Positions 20,764-28,493 of a stretch of DNA of 28,493 nt are shown here, piece after piece (the stretch's first letter is position 1; every line of letters begins with the position of its first letter). The notes beneath the pieces are model-generated. The model did not search any database and was not told the DNA's origin. It worked only from the letters and a program-made list of their open reading frames with translations. The stretch is from a virus, in IMG/VR virus record IMGVR_UViG_3300024520_000385, positions 1 to 28,493 of that record; one strand, given 5' to 3'. Made by a program: the position numbers and the translations under genes.

Positions 20764-21669
20764 ATGCTAATCACACCAGCAGCAATCGCGGCTCTTCAAA
20801 CGAGCTTCAGCACCCGCTTTCGCGACGCCTACAGCGAGTCGCCTATTTGGCACGACCAGCTTTCCACCGTGGTCCCTTCGTCCAACCGGACGAACACCTA
20901 TGGCTGGATGCAACGTCTCCCAAGGATGCGCCAGTGGCTCGGGCCGCGCATTCTTCAGAACGTTAGCGCGTCAAGTTACACGCTGACCAACTTGCCATTC
21001 GAGCTTACGGTGGCAGTGGACCGCGATGACTTCGAGGATGCCAACTTGGGCACCTACGCTCCCCTCATGTCTGAGATGGGGCGGCAGGCTCGCAAGTGGC
21101 CAGACGAATTGTGTCGTAATGCTTTGCAGCTCGGCGCAACGACCGGCATCGGCTTTGATGGCTTGAGCTTCTTTAACGTAGCTCACCCCATCGACCCCGC
21201 TGGCGTCCAGTCCAACATCTTCGCCGCAACTCCTCTGACGCCCGCTAACTATGGCGACGTCCGAGAGGCGATGATGAGCTACACCGGAGAGGACGGCTTG
21301 CCACTCGGCGTCATGCCGGACTGCCTAATCGTCCCGCCACAACTCGAGCGCCAGGCGCGCGAGATTCTAAATAGCACCATCATCGCCGACCCCGGCGGAG
21401 TCAACGCTGGAGTCTCGAACGTCTTTCAGGGTTCGGCAAAACTCTTGGTCGTTCCTGAGTTGGCAAACGAGCCGGGGCGCTGGTATCTCGCTGATACGAG
21501 CAAGGCAATCAAGCCCCTAATCTTCCAGCTTCGCAAAGCTCCTGAGCTTGTGGCGAAGACTGGACCGACCGAGGATAATACCTTTTTCGACAAGCAACTC
21601 ATCTGGGGCGTGAGTTCCAGGGGCGCCGTCGGTTACGGATTATTTTTCTTGTGCTCGCGCTGTAACTAA
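20764..21669 (+). CDS. Major capsid protein, Mu gpT-like
   Basis: 301 residues, the length of Mu gpT. Opening LITPAAIAALQTSFSTRFRD and following YGWMQRLPRMRQWLGPRILQ, then LPFELTVAVDRDDFEDANLG and ARKWPDELCRNALQLGATT, then DCLIVPPQLERQAREILNST are typical of the family, which has an HK97-type fold. The preceding spacer TAAGAATAAGGAATAAGAAA carries an AAGGA ribosome site. Expected to be the most abundant virion protein. Confidence 0.93.
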   Translation: MLITPAAIAALQTSFSTRFRDAYSESPIWHDQLSTVVPSSNRTNTYGWMQRLPRMRQWLGPRILQNVSASSYTLTNLPFELTVAVDRDDFEDANLGTYAPLMSEMGRQARKWPDELCRNALQLGATTGIGFDGLSFFNVAHPIDPAGVQSNIFAATPLTPANYGDVREAMMSYTGEDGLPLGVMPDCLIVPPQLERQAREILNSTIIADPGGVNAGVSNVFQGSAKLLVVPELANEPGRWYLADTSKAIKPLIFQLRKAPELVAKTGPTEDNTFFDKQLIWGVSSRGAVGYGLFFLCSRCN

Positions 21670-21689
21670 ACCGGGGACGAGGGCAGCCA

Positions 21690-22124
21690 ATGGCTCAATA
21701 TGCAACAGCAGCAGACCTCGCAGTCTTAGGCTTGCCTGCGGCTGCCCTCGTCAACATTCCCGTCGCCACTCAAGACGACCATCTTGAGAAGGCGTCGGGG
21801 CTTATCGATTCTTATTTGCGGGCGCAGCATACGCTCCCGCTGGCGCAACCCTATCCCGACGAAGTGGTCAGGGCTTGCATTGTTATTACCGCTTATGACC
21901 TCATTCAGTTTCGCGGGTATAACCCCGACGAATACGACGCCAACTTTCGGCTTCGCTATGAGGACACAATCCGCTGGTGCGAGCAGTTGGCAGCCGGCAC
22001 GGTTTCGCTATCTCAAACGGCAGACGCCACCGGCACCGTCAACGAGGGGCGTCCGCGAGTCGCCACGGCTGGCGCTAATGTTCTCAATGGCACCGGCACG
22101 CCGGACACCTTGAGGGGTTGGTAA
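21690..22124 (+). CDS. Head-tail connector, DUF1320 / Mu gp36-like
   Basis: 144 residues. QYATAADLAVLGLPAAALVN then LEKASGLIDSYLRAQHTLPL, PYPDEVVRACIVITAYDLIQ and YDANFRLRYEDTIRWCEQLA match the DUF1320 helical pattern. Predicted neck protein joining portal and tail. Directly follows the capsid gene as in Mu; ribosome site GGGACGAGGG. Confidence 0.85.
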   Translation: MAQYATAADLAVLGLPAAALVNIPVATQDDHLEKASGLIDSYLRAQHTLPLAQPYPDEVVRACIVITAYDLIQFRGYNPDEYDANFRLRYEDTIRWCEQLAAGTVSLSQTADATGTVNEGRPRVATAGANVLNGTGTPDTLRGW

Positions 22125-22125
22125 A

Positions 22126-22611
22126 ATGGCCGCTCTTGTAATTGACCTTAAACAGATCAAAGCGCTGGCGAAGAAGTTTGAGAAGCTTGGCAAAGATGCG
22201 ATGCTGGACATTTCAGAGGTGTTGGCAAACACCACCGTCGACCTTGCCCTTGATGGTTTCGACAGAGAAACGGACCCCTACGGAAGAAAGTGGAAAGCGA
22301 CAGCGAGAGGCGGGGAGATTCTTTCTGATAGTGGCGAGCTGAAAAACTCAATCAAGGTCAAGAGTTTTTCGGCTTCCAAGTTCGTCATAGATGCGTCGGT
22401 CCATTATGCCAGCACTCACCAGCTAGGTCTGAAAATTAAACATCCTTCCCGCCCATCTAAGGCCAAGGGAAGGAAGGGAAAGAAGACCAAGAAATACACG
22501 GTGAAAATGCCGGTGAGAAGGTTCTTTATGGTGCCGGGACAAATGTCGAGCGCGTGGCTTGCCGAATATAAGCTAGTCGCTGCCGATGTTCTCAAGAAGT
22601 ATTTGACCTGA
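22126..22611 (+). CDS. Tail completion/virion morphogenesis protein, Mu gpG / P2 gpS-like
   Basis: 161 residues. Family traits: FDRETDPYGRKWKATARGG, ILSDSGELKNSIKV, HYASTHQLGLKI, and the C-terminal PVRRFFMVPG. A Lys-rich loop (SKAKGRKGKKTKKYTVK, ~112-128) is prominent. Predicted to join or complete the tail at the neck. Placed between DUF1320 and the tail terminator candidate. Confidence 0.82.
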   Translation: MAALVIDLKQIKALAKKFEKLGKDAMLDISEVLANTTVDLALDGFDRETDPYGRKWKATARGGEILSDSGELKNSIKVKSFSASKFVIDASVHYASTHQLGLKIKHPSRPSKAKGRKGKKTKKYTVKMPVRRFFMVPGQMSSAWLAEYKLVAADVLKKYLT

Positions 22612-23129
22612 TGGCTTCACGATTCAATCAGATAGTCGATGAGATTCAGGCGGACGCCACGCTTGCCGGGTTCAATTATTCGACCGGCAGGCTAGCGGAG
22701 AAAGAGAACGCCGACTGGCCGCGGATCGTTTGGATTCCAACGGGCGGACCTATCACGGCAACGCAGAACGTCGGCGGCAGGCTGATGGGAGCGGGCACCG
22801 ATAGGGCGCGGCAGTTTCGCACCGTCGAGCTTAACTGCGAGATCCATATATGGGGCCAAGACGTTGAGCAGGCCGAGGAGATGATGCACTTAATCATCGC
22901 CGCCAGCTTCCGCCTAATGCTCGGCTCCATCGAGTTCAGCAGTCACACTTGGGACACCCAAACGCAAACCGGCGCCGACTACTCGGCACGCGGCCAGAAG
23001 ATTGTGCTCGATTCCATGCTGCGGATTCCTGTTATCGACACGGCGAAGCCACTGTCAATAGTTACTACAGAGGTCCACGCTGGCAAATTCATCTATCCGC
23101 CAACGGGCTCCGAAGAAACGGTGTGCTGA
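22611..23129 (+). CDS. Putative tail terminator / neck protein
   Basis: 172 residues. RFNQIVDEIQADATLAGFNY, WPRIVWIPTGGPITATQ, RTVELNCEIHIWGQDVEQAE then EMMHLIIAASFRLMLG have the alpha/beta order of tail terminator proteins that cap the tail tube (helix, strand, strand, helix). Starts one base inside the previous stop. Assigned from position before the sheath gene plus this layout; direct family match not recognised. Confidence 0.65.
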   Translation: MASRFNQIVDEIQADATLAGFNYSTGRLAEKENADWPRIVWIPTGGPITATQNVGGRLMGAGTDRARQFRTVELNCEIHIWGQDVEQAEEMMHLIIAASFRLMLGSIEFSSHTWDTQTQTGADYSARGQKIVLDSMLRIPVIDTAKPLSIVTTEVHAGKFIYPPTGSEETVC

Positions 23130-23455
23130 TGACTGACGAAGAAGAGACAACGACGAAGAAGAAGAAGCCGAAGAAGCCGGCTAAGGTGCAATCTACAGAA
23201 GCCAAGGCTCCAGAGCTTTGGTGCTATGAGCTGCAGCGCTTCAGCTTTGGCCGAAGGCCAGAGCGCAAGATGCTTCCATGCTGGCAGCACAACGCAGCCG
23301 CAGCGCTTCACGGCTGGGCTCGCCATGCCCATGAAGCAAACGAGCCAATTCAAATCACAAAGTCCGCATACATTGCCGCGCTTGAAGCGGTGGAGCGCTC
23401 ACCCCTTACCCCTCATGCTGATGCAGTCAGCCCCTATTTGAAATCCAAAGGTTAA
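23129..23455 (+). CDS. Hypothetical protein between tail terminator and sheath
   Basis: 108 residues. Charged N-terminus (TDEEETTTKKKKPKKPAKV), then a compact domain LWCYELQRFSFGRRPERKML, PCWQHNAAAALHGWARHAHE, ITKSAYIAALEAVERSPLTP. Start at 23129 overlaps the upstream stop by one base; the frame is open far upstream but shadows the previous gene. Equivalent small genes sit here in Mu-type tail operons. Role unknown. Confidence 0.7.
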   Translation: MTDEEETTTKKKKPKKPAKVQSTEAKAPELWCYELQRFSFGRRPERKMLPCWQHNAAAALHGWARHAHEANEPIQITKSAYIAALEAVERSPLTPHADAVSPYLKSKG

Positions 23456-23458
23456 CCA

Positions 23459-24898
23459 ATGCCCATTCCGAATCAGACCATTACCATCTTAGACCCCGGT
23501 CTTGGGCTCGTCGAGCCTTCGTCCACGACTCCGCTTCTGCTCGGTTGTTGCGAGCTTGGCGCAGTCGATACCCTTCAAAGTTTCTCGACCAAGAGCGCGG
23601 CAGTGACGGCGCTTGGCCAGGGTCCGTTGACTGAAGCGGTATGCCGCTCGCTAGATATTGCCGGCAGTCCGGTGATGGCGATGGCTCTGACGGTTAACGC
23701 CGCTGGCGCCGCTGGAGCGGTGACGCCCGTCCGCGTAGGGGTATCAACCGGGACCATCACGGTCGCGGGCGCTTCCAATGATTCCTATGAAGTGCAAATT
23801 CGCATCGTGGAAACGTCTGACGGCATCACGATGGGCACCGGCGTCTTTCGCTATAGCCTTGACGACGGCCGCACCTTCAGCGAGCCCATCAACGTCCCTG
23901 CCGGCATGACCTACACCGTGCCGAGCACCGGGCTGGCGCTGACCTTCGTCGTTGGCGCGGGGCCGATTGCCTTCGAGCTTGGCGACGTTCACAGCTTCGA
24001 TTGCACGGCGCCATACTATAACGCCGCTGGCTTGGCGACTGCGGTCACCGCGCTGCTGGCCGATTCCACAGAATGGGCTTTCCTGATTCTCACCGGCACG
24101 CCGGCGAGTGCGGCGGACGGCGCGACGATGTTTGGCGCGTTGCAGACTCACATGGCGGCCTTTGAAAGCCAGTTTCGTTTCACCCGCGCCATCATGGACG
24201 CCGGGGACGACAACACGACGAACATCATCGCATCATTCGGCGCGGTGAGCGATAACCGGATTTGTGTTTGTTATGGCTCCTGTGACGTCGCATCCAGCAA
24301 AGCCTTCTCCGGCTGGGGCGCTCCTAGCCGCTCAATCGTGGACGTGGTCGGCTCCCGAGCTGCCGCTTCGCTTATCAGCACCGACCTCGCCCGCGTGGCA
24401 TCGGGAGCGCTCGCCGGAGTGCTCTCAATCTCGCACGACGAGTTTCTGAATGAGGTGCTCGACGTTCACCGAATCACGACCACCCGCAGCTGGCTGGGGC
24501 GTCCCGGCTTCTACATTACAAACGCAAGGCTGAAGAGTGACCCCGGCTCGGACTTCATTTATTGGCAGTATGGGCGCGTTATGGACGTGGCTTGCAAGAC
24601 GACTTATCTGGTGCAGCAGAACTTCATCTCGATGGGCCTGCGGACGACGGCGACCGGCACCATCAACGAGCTGGACGCGGCAAGGCTGGAGACAAGAGGG
24701 CGCGACGCCTTGTCAGCTCAGCTCACCGCACCGAGCAACGCCGAGGGCACCCGCGGCCACGTCTCGGACTTCAGTTACCAAATAGACCGCACAAATAATA
24801 TTCAGATTTCCCAAACTGTTAACAGTGACGTTGCTGTCAGACCGCTTGGCTACAGCAAATATATCACCACGCAAATCGGCTTCTCTGTGACCGTCTAA
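23459..24898 (+). CDS. Tail sheath protein
   Basis: 479 residues. Contractile sheath subunit around the tail tube. The N-terminus PNQTITILDPGLGLVEPSST followed by TPLLLGCCELGAVDTLQSFS and the C-terminal SDFSYQIDRTNNIQISQTVN then VRPLGYSKYITTQIGFSVTV fit DUF2586-type sheaths; the DRTNNIQ..V.V.PLGY ending is the conserved sheath C-terminal strand. A variable beta insertion (~90-180) probably faces outward. Its presence makes this a contractile-tailed phage. Confidence 0.87.
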   Translation: MPIPNQTITILDPGLGLVEPSSTTPLLLGCCELGAVDTLQSFSTKSAAVTALGQGPLTEAVCRSLDIAGSPVMAMALTVNAAGAAGAVTPVRVGVSTGTITVAGASNDSYEVQIRIVETSDGITMGTGVFRYSLDDGRTFSEPINVPAGMTYTVPSTGLALTFVVGAGPIAFELGDVHSFDCTAPYYNAAGLATAVTALLADSTEWAFLILTGTPASAADGATMFGALQTHMAAFESQFRFTRAIMDAGDDNTTNIIASFGAVSDNRICVCYGSCDVASSKAFSGWGAPSRSIVDVVGSRAAASLISTDLARVASGALAGVLSISHDEFLNEVLDVHRITTTRSWLGRPGFYITNARLKSDPGSDFIYWQYGRVMDVACKTTYLVQQNFISMGLRTTATGTINELDAARLETRGRDALSAQLTAPSNAEGTRGHVSDFSYQIDRTNNIQISQTVNSDVAVRPLGYSKYITTQIGFSVTV

Positions 24899-24907
24899 GG
24901 ATTCATA

Positions 24908-25357
24908 ATGGCTACCTACCCGCTAATTAACGGCAACAAATACGATTACAGTTCCATCGAGATTGACGTTGGAGACATCGGCATTTTCACCGGCGTGAAG
25001 GAAATCAGCTTCACCCATAGCCTTGAGCCTGGCGAAGTGCGCGGCACTCGCGCCGAGCTTCTTGGCCGCACCCGAGGAGAGTATTCCGCGGAGGGCTCCA
25101 TGGTGGTCTATTCCGAGGAGTATGCGGAAATCATCAAGGCGCTCGGTGACGGCTTCATGGAGCAGAGCTTCAGCGTGACCATCACCTACTCTGACACAAA
25201 CGCTCCCGTCCAAGTTAACCGGCTCATCGGCTGCCGGATAACCAATATGGAAGGCGGCGGCAGTCAGGGAACGGACCCGCTAGAGGTCAGCCTTGACCTG
25301 AGCATCTTCAGGGTGGAGACTGATGGCCTAAACGCCGTTAGCGGCATTCTAACCTGA
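24908..25357 (+). CDS. Tail tube protein
   Basis: 149 residues. YDYSSIEIDVGDIGIFTGVK, ISFTHSLEPGEVRGTRAELL, RTRGEYSAEGSMVVYSEEYA, then CRITNMEGGGSQGTDPLEVS and LDLSIFRVETDGLNA give the beta-sandwich plus helix (AEIIKALGDGF) layout of myovirus tail tubes. Follows the sheath gene directly, as in Mu L-M order. Confidence 0.88.
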   Translation: MATYPLINGNKYDYSSIEIDVGDIGIFTGVKEISFTHSLEPGEVRGTRAELLGRTRGEYSAEGSMVVYSEEYAEIIKALGDGFMEQSFSVTITYSDTNAPVQVNRLIGCRITNMEGGGSQGTDPLEVSLDLSIFRVETDGLNAVSGILT

Positions 25358-25367
25358 GAGGTGAGCG

Positions 25368-25706
25368 ATGGGGTCAGCATTGAAGGAAGTTAAAACAGAA
25401 GATAGCGAGCTTGACGAGCTGGCGAAAGAGCACGGAGAAATCCACGTGTTCAGCACCCGGCATGGGAAGGTGGCCTTCAAGTCTCCGAGCTTCGCTGACT
25501 ATCAGCGCTTCACCGATAAGATAACGGATGGTAAGGGTAGCAAGTTCGCCTCAATGCGTGAGCTTGCTATCGCTTGCCGCGTCTACCCATCGCGAGAGGA
25601 CTTGCTTGTCGTCTTTGAAAAGATGCCCGGCATGGTGCTGCAAGCGGCCACAGCCATCCAAGAGTTGGCTGGGACCGAGGTAGAGGGCGAAGTAAAAAAA
25701 GGGTAG
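25368..25706 (+). CDS. Tail assembly chaperone, short form
   Basis: 112 residues. TEDSELDELAKEHGEIHVFS then TRHGKVAFKSPSFADYQRFT and AIACRVYPSREDLLVVFEKM, PGMVLQAATAIQELAGTEVE: the helical, acidic make-up of tail chaperones located between tube and tape-measure genes. It coats the tape measure during tail assembly (known role). Ribosome site GAGAGGTGAG. The frame ends at TAG 25704, immediately after a seven-A slippery run that allows a -1 shift into a longer form. Confidence 0.85.
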   Translation: MGSALKEVKTEDSELDELAKEHGEIHVFSTRHGKVAFKSPSFADYQRFTDKITDGKGSKFASMRELAIACRVYPSREDLLVVFEKMPGMVLQAATAIQELAGTEVEGEVKKG

Positions 25707-25915
25707 CCGGCTTTGAGCGGGCAAAGAAAAATCTTTACTACGCCGCCCGCGCCTTGCTGGCCTTCCAATACTGCGAACGAAACGAAGACCGAGAGCCGAC
25801 TAGCTTGGCCGTTGAAGGCGCGCTATTGCACGCCGAATTTCACGACATTGCACGAGCATTCTCAAGAGCATATTTGAAAACGAAGAACCATGGCCGGCGT
25901 CGATCTCCCCGTTAA
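25368..25915 (+). CDS. Tail assembly chaperone, -1 frameshift long form
   Basis: Translation in frame to 25700, slip of one base back on A AAA AAA (25694-25700, correctly phased to GTA AAA AAA), then reading from 25700 to the TAA at 25913-25915. Gives 182 residues: 111 shared plus a 71-residue extension (AGFERAKKNLYYAARALLAF, NEDREPTSLAVEGALLHAEF, HDIARAFSRAYLK). The extension ends 26 bases inside the tape-measure gene, the arrangement known for G/GT of lambda and E/E' of P2. Shine-Dalgarno-like AGAGGG at 25682-25687 could stimulate the shift. Confidence 0.82.
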
Positions 25916-27800
25916 ATTGACCGATCAGGTCAGCGCGCCCGCGAAGAGGGCGGCCAAGGCTGTAGAGGGCATTGGGCGCGCCGCTCAAACATCGAAGAAG
26001 GACTTCGATGCCTTGGCTCGCGCCATGCGGAAGATTAGCAAGGCCGCCGACAAGGCAAAGCAGGCGACCAAGGCTAGCGAATCATCTGCGGCTAAGTTCA
26101 ACAAGTCGAGAACAAAACACGCCAACAGCAGCGCCAAGGAGATGATGAGGAGCGTTGGTTATCAACGCGCCTCGGCGACCGCGACCGGTGGAATGGGCTC
26201 GGCATTGGGTAGCATGGCGCTTAGAGCGTCAGCCGCAGCCAAGGCGATTGACCTAATAGTGGCCGCTATAAGGGCCGCGGCTGCGGCCATGGTCAAGTTT
26301 GTCGGGGCAACGATTAAGATGGCGGCATGGGTTGAGAAGACCCGCATGGGATTCCACTTCGTAGCCGGCGGAGTTAAGAAAGGGAACGCGGCAATGTCGA
26401 GGGCTATCAAGCTTTCGAAGACCTATGGGCTGGACGTTATGGAAACAACGGACCAGTTCAAGAAGCTTCTCGCGATGCAGTTCAGCTTGAGCGAAGCGAC
26501 CGACGTCGTAAAGATGGCCGCCGATATGAAGGCGCTAGGGATGGGAGCGGAGGCCACCCAGCGAATTATTGTGGCTATGACGCAAATCAAGTCAGCCGGC
26601 AAGCTTGCGGGCGGCGAGATGAAGCAATTGGCGGAAGCTGGAATCAGTACTGATCTAATCTATGGCGCCCTAGCGAAGCAGTTGAACAAGAGCGTCGAGC
26701 AAGTCAAGAAGATGCAAGCTGCCGGGAAGATAACGGCAAATCAGGGACTGGACGCCATCAAGGCCGCCGTCAAGCAGAAGCTCCACATCGACAACCTTGG
26801 CGATGCTGGAAAGAAAGCGACCAAAACGCTGGCCGGCATGTGGGGAAAGATGAAAGCCGCGGGACAAGGCGCCTTCATCGAGTTCGCTCAAAAGGTGCTC
26901 CCGTCAATCCGCAAGGCGCTCGTGCCAATCGTCGAGGAGATTATGGCGTGGAGCAAGAGCGAAGGCGCCAAGAATCTGATGAACGACATTGCCGCCGGAT
27001 TCGCTGCGGCTGCGGCTGCGGCTGCGTCTATGTGGCCGCACGTGAAAATGGGAATGCAGGCGATGGCAAATATGGCCGTCGTCATCGTTGGCCTGACTAA
27101 CAAGTTGAATGAGTGGTCGGCGGCGCTCGGCGGCGCGGGAGATTTCTCCATGATTGGCGCAGCAATCAAGGGATTCGTCATGATAGGCGTTGCCATTGGC
27201 ACCGTGCTCGCCGCCATATTTGCGCTCGCCTATATCATAATGCTCCCGTTTGAGATTCTAAAAGACGCCACGATTACGGCGCTTGCTCCTTTGGCAAATA
27301 TGGGCGAGGCATTTTCCTCCCTTGGCCAGTCAATCGGCAGCGCATTCTCGTCCGCTTGGGCTTCGCTGAAAGCATTCGGCGCGAGCTTCATGGCCCTAGG
27401 CTCCAGCATGATGGCAGGGCTCGTAGAGGGCATAAAGGCCGCGGCGGGCGCGGTGGTGAGCGCAATCACTGGCGTCGTCGGCGCCGGAATTGACGCCGCC
27501 AAAGGTGCGCTGGGAATATCGTCACCGTCCAAGGTCTTCGAGAATATGGGCGCCATGTCGGCGCTAGGCTATGAAGAAGGCTTTGCCGACGTTGGCGCAA
27601 GTATTCCAGCGATGAGCGCCGGCGCAGTGGCGCCATCATTCGGCGGCGGCGGCGGCGCTAACGTCACGCAAAACAACTCGAACACCTTCAATGTCACCGA
27701 AGCCCAGAGCGCGGAGGACACGGCGCGAATGGTCAAGCGGATGCAGTTGATGGAGATGGCGTCAGCCTTTGAGCAGATGGCCGTGGAGATTGGCGGATGA
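25890..27800 (+). CDS. Tail tape measure protein
   Basis: 636 residues. Sets tail length and helps DNA exit. N-terminal ~100 residues are Lys/Ala-rich coiled coil (DFDALARAMRKISKAADKAK). A tape-measure domain follows (~165-260: KLSKTYGLDVMETTDQFKKL, DMKALGMGAEATQRIIVAMT, SAGKLAGGEMKQLAEAGIS). Hydrophobic segments at ~425-460 (FVMIGVAIGTVLAAIFALAY) could insert in the host membrane. C-terminal GALGISSPSKVFENMG then SALGYEEGF is the widespread tape-measure ending. Short trinucleotide-type GCTGCG runs near 27005 encode poly-Ala. Confidence 0.92.
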   Translation: MAGVDLPVKLTDQVSAPAKRAAKAVEGIGRAAQTSKKDFDALARAMRKISKAADKAKQATKASESSAAKFNKSRTKHANSSAKEMMRSVGYQRASATATGGMGSALGSMALRASAAAKAIDLIVAAIRAAAAAMVKFVGATIKMAAWVEKTRMGFHFVAGGVKKGNAAMSRAIKLSKTYGLDVMETTDQFKKLLAMQFSLSEATDVVKMAADMKALGMGAEATQRIIVAMTQIKSAGKLAGGEMKQLAEAGISTDLIYGALAKQLNKSVEQVKKMQAAGKITANQGLDAIKAAVKQKLHIDNLGDAGKKATKTLAGMWGKMKAAGQGAFIEFAQKVLPSIRKALVPIVEEIMAWSKSEGAKNLMNDIAAGFAAAAAAAASMWPHVKMGMQAMANMAVVIVGLTNKLNEWSAALGGAGDFSMIGAAIKGFVMIGVAIGTVLAAIFALAYIIMLPFEILKDATITALAPLANMGEAFSSLGQSIGSAFSSAWASLKAFGASFMALGSSMMAGLVEGIKAAAGAVVSAITGVVGAGIDAAKGALGISSPSKVFENMGAMSALGYEEGFADVGASIPAMSAGAVAPSFGGGGGANVTQNNSNTFNVTEAQSAEDTARMVKRMQLMEMASAFEQMAVEIGG

Positions 27801-28384
27801 GCGAGCCGGTTTATTCTCCGTTCTGGAACGACAGCGGGCAAGGCCAAGACCAATGGGACCGCCTGCTAATGGCTGGCGACGTCTGGCCAGGGCTTGCCGA
27901 GATTTCTGGCTCCGGCGTCAAGCGCCGAATAGACGTTAAGAAAACGAAAGGCAAAGACGGCGGCACGCTGAAGGATAACGGGATGGACCCGGCGAAGATC
28001 AACATAAGCCTTCGCCTCTGGACCGCCGAGCATTGGAAGAAATTCAACGAGCTTCTTCCGCTGATTCATCCGAAGCGCATCGGCGGTATCAGAACGCCGA
28101 CCGAGATAGTCCACCCGCAATGCAACGCGATGGGAATTAGCGCCATCTATATCAGCCACATTAGTTTCCCAGAGCTTGATCGTTCGAGCGGAGTCATGAC
28201 CGTTAACATGAGCGCCATTGAATGGATCCCGACGCCCGCGCCAATCAAAGGCGGAGCCGGCACGCCAGGCGGCAAGAAGGAGCCGGTTGAGGACTTCCTA
28301 GATTCGGCGCTCGCCATTGGCAAAGAAGCGCTGACGGACCCCGGCAAGGCTGCCAACTTAATCGCCAACATCCTCTGGGGCTAG
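27797..28384 (+). CDS. Tail/baseplate protein of unknown type
   Basis: 195 residues. Aromatic start SPFWNDSGQGQDQWDRLLMA, then WPGLAEISGSGVKRRIDVKK, beta-rich middle (INISLRLWTAEHWKKFNELL, HPKRIGGIRTPTEIVHPQCN) and MTVNMSAIEWIPTPAPIKGG. The C-terminus is a separate helix (FLDSALAIGKEALTDPGKAA). Coupled to the tape measure by ATGA. This is where Mu-type phages encode gpN and other myoviruses encode a LysM or adaptor baseplate protein, so a tail-hub adaptor is likely; family not recognised. Confidence 0.72.
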   Translation: MSEPVYSPFWNDSGQGQDQWDRLLMAGDVWPGLAEISGSGVKRRIDVKKTKGKDGGTLKDNGMDPAKINISLRLWTAEHWKKFNELLPLIHPKRIGGIRTPTEIVHPQCNAMGISAIYISHISFPELDRSSGVMTVNMSAIEWIPTPAPIKGGAGTPGGKKEPVEDFLDSALAIGKEALTDPGKAANLIANILWG

Positions 28385-28387
28385 CTA

Positions 28388-28493
28388 ATGACCTATGAGC
28401 TTGAAGGCTTCGCGGTTATCAGCGGAACGCTATACGAACCATCCGTTGGCGTCTGGCACGCCGAGCTAGAGGCTGACTCAGCGGAGGACATAG
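28388..28493 (+). CDS. 5' end of a putative baseplate hub or tail protein (runs off window)
   Basis: 35 codons are visible: LEGFAVISGTLYEPSVGVWH then AELEADSAEDI. The G-x-W-x-A-x-L-x-x-D pattern after a strand is frequent at the start of baseplate/hub proteins (Mu gp44 or gp45-like). ATG at 28388, four bases after the previous stop. The rest lies beyond the right edge, so the assignment is tentative. Confidence 0.55.
   Translation, partial: MTYELEGFAVISGTLYEPSVGVWHAELEADSAEDI

Noticed and set aside
27005-27030. GCTGCG short repeat run in the tape measure gene
   Set aside because: It encodes a poly-Ala helix segment, normal in tape measures; no sign of regulatory function.
1-28493. tRNA, rRNA, insertion sequences, integrase, attachment sites
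   Set aside because: I looked for cloverleaf-like segments, terminal inverted repeats with transposase genes and recombinase motifs and found none I could support.

Overview
This window is a continuous stretch of a double-stranded DNA bacteriophage genome, or a prophage of one, with a contractile (myovirus-type) tail. Every gene I can support is on the + strand. The genes are tightly packed, often with ATGA or TAATG stop/start overlaps. The virion genes follow the order and families of phage Mu: DUF935/gp29 portal, gpF-like head protein, gpI-like protease with scaffold, gpT-like major capsid, DUF1320, tail completion, sheath, tube, frameshifted chaperone, tape measure. The replication and recombination genes are not Mu-like. 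They are an Erf annealing protein, a Cas4/DUF2800-like nuclease, SSB, a lambda O-like initiator and a DnaC-like loader. I see no transposase or integrase. The host cannot be named. Base composition looks moderately GC-rich and Shine-Dalgarno sequences are purine-rich. A near-perfect chromosomal-type parS site would fit a host that has ParB.

Layout. 1-1378: the end of a cell-wall amidase gene, open at the left edge. 1437-4217: an array of seven small genes, each introduced by a near-identical ~55 bp leader; four of the leaders are preceded by a near-identical GAAA-tetraloop terminator. The sixth gene is an ArdA anti-restriction protein, so the array looks like an early anti-defence or host-takeover island whose cassettes could be swapped by recombination between the shared leaders. 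4238-5245: small overlapping unknown genes, a 23-residue membrane peptide and a Cro/CI-type regulator. 5265-10537: recombination and replication, including a candidate origin (three ATGATCAT palindromes) and a parS-like site, both inside the initiator gene, then a PD-(D/E)XK resolvase-like nuclease and an excisionase-like HTH protein. 10538-10715: the largest gap in the later part of the window, with direct and inverted repeats.

10716-14226: a ribbon-helix-helix/HNH fusion, a ParB-domain DNA methyltransferase, and the small and large terminase subunits. 14227-21669: zinc-ribbon protein, portal, head protein, a double-LamG protein in an unusual position, protease with an internal scaffold start, decoration protein and major capsid. 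21690-28493: neck and tail genes through sheath, tube, chaperone (a clear A AAA AAA -1 frameshift site), tape measure and the first baseplate/hub genes; the last gene runs off the right edge.

Working model: the leader array expresses ArdA and its unknown neighbours early to blunt host defences. Erf, the nuclease and SSB recombine the genome while the initiator and loader start replication at the nested origin. The methyltransferase may modify the DNA before the HNH/terminase set packages it into Mu-type heads that are then joined to contractile tails.
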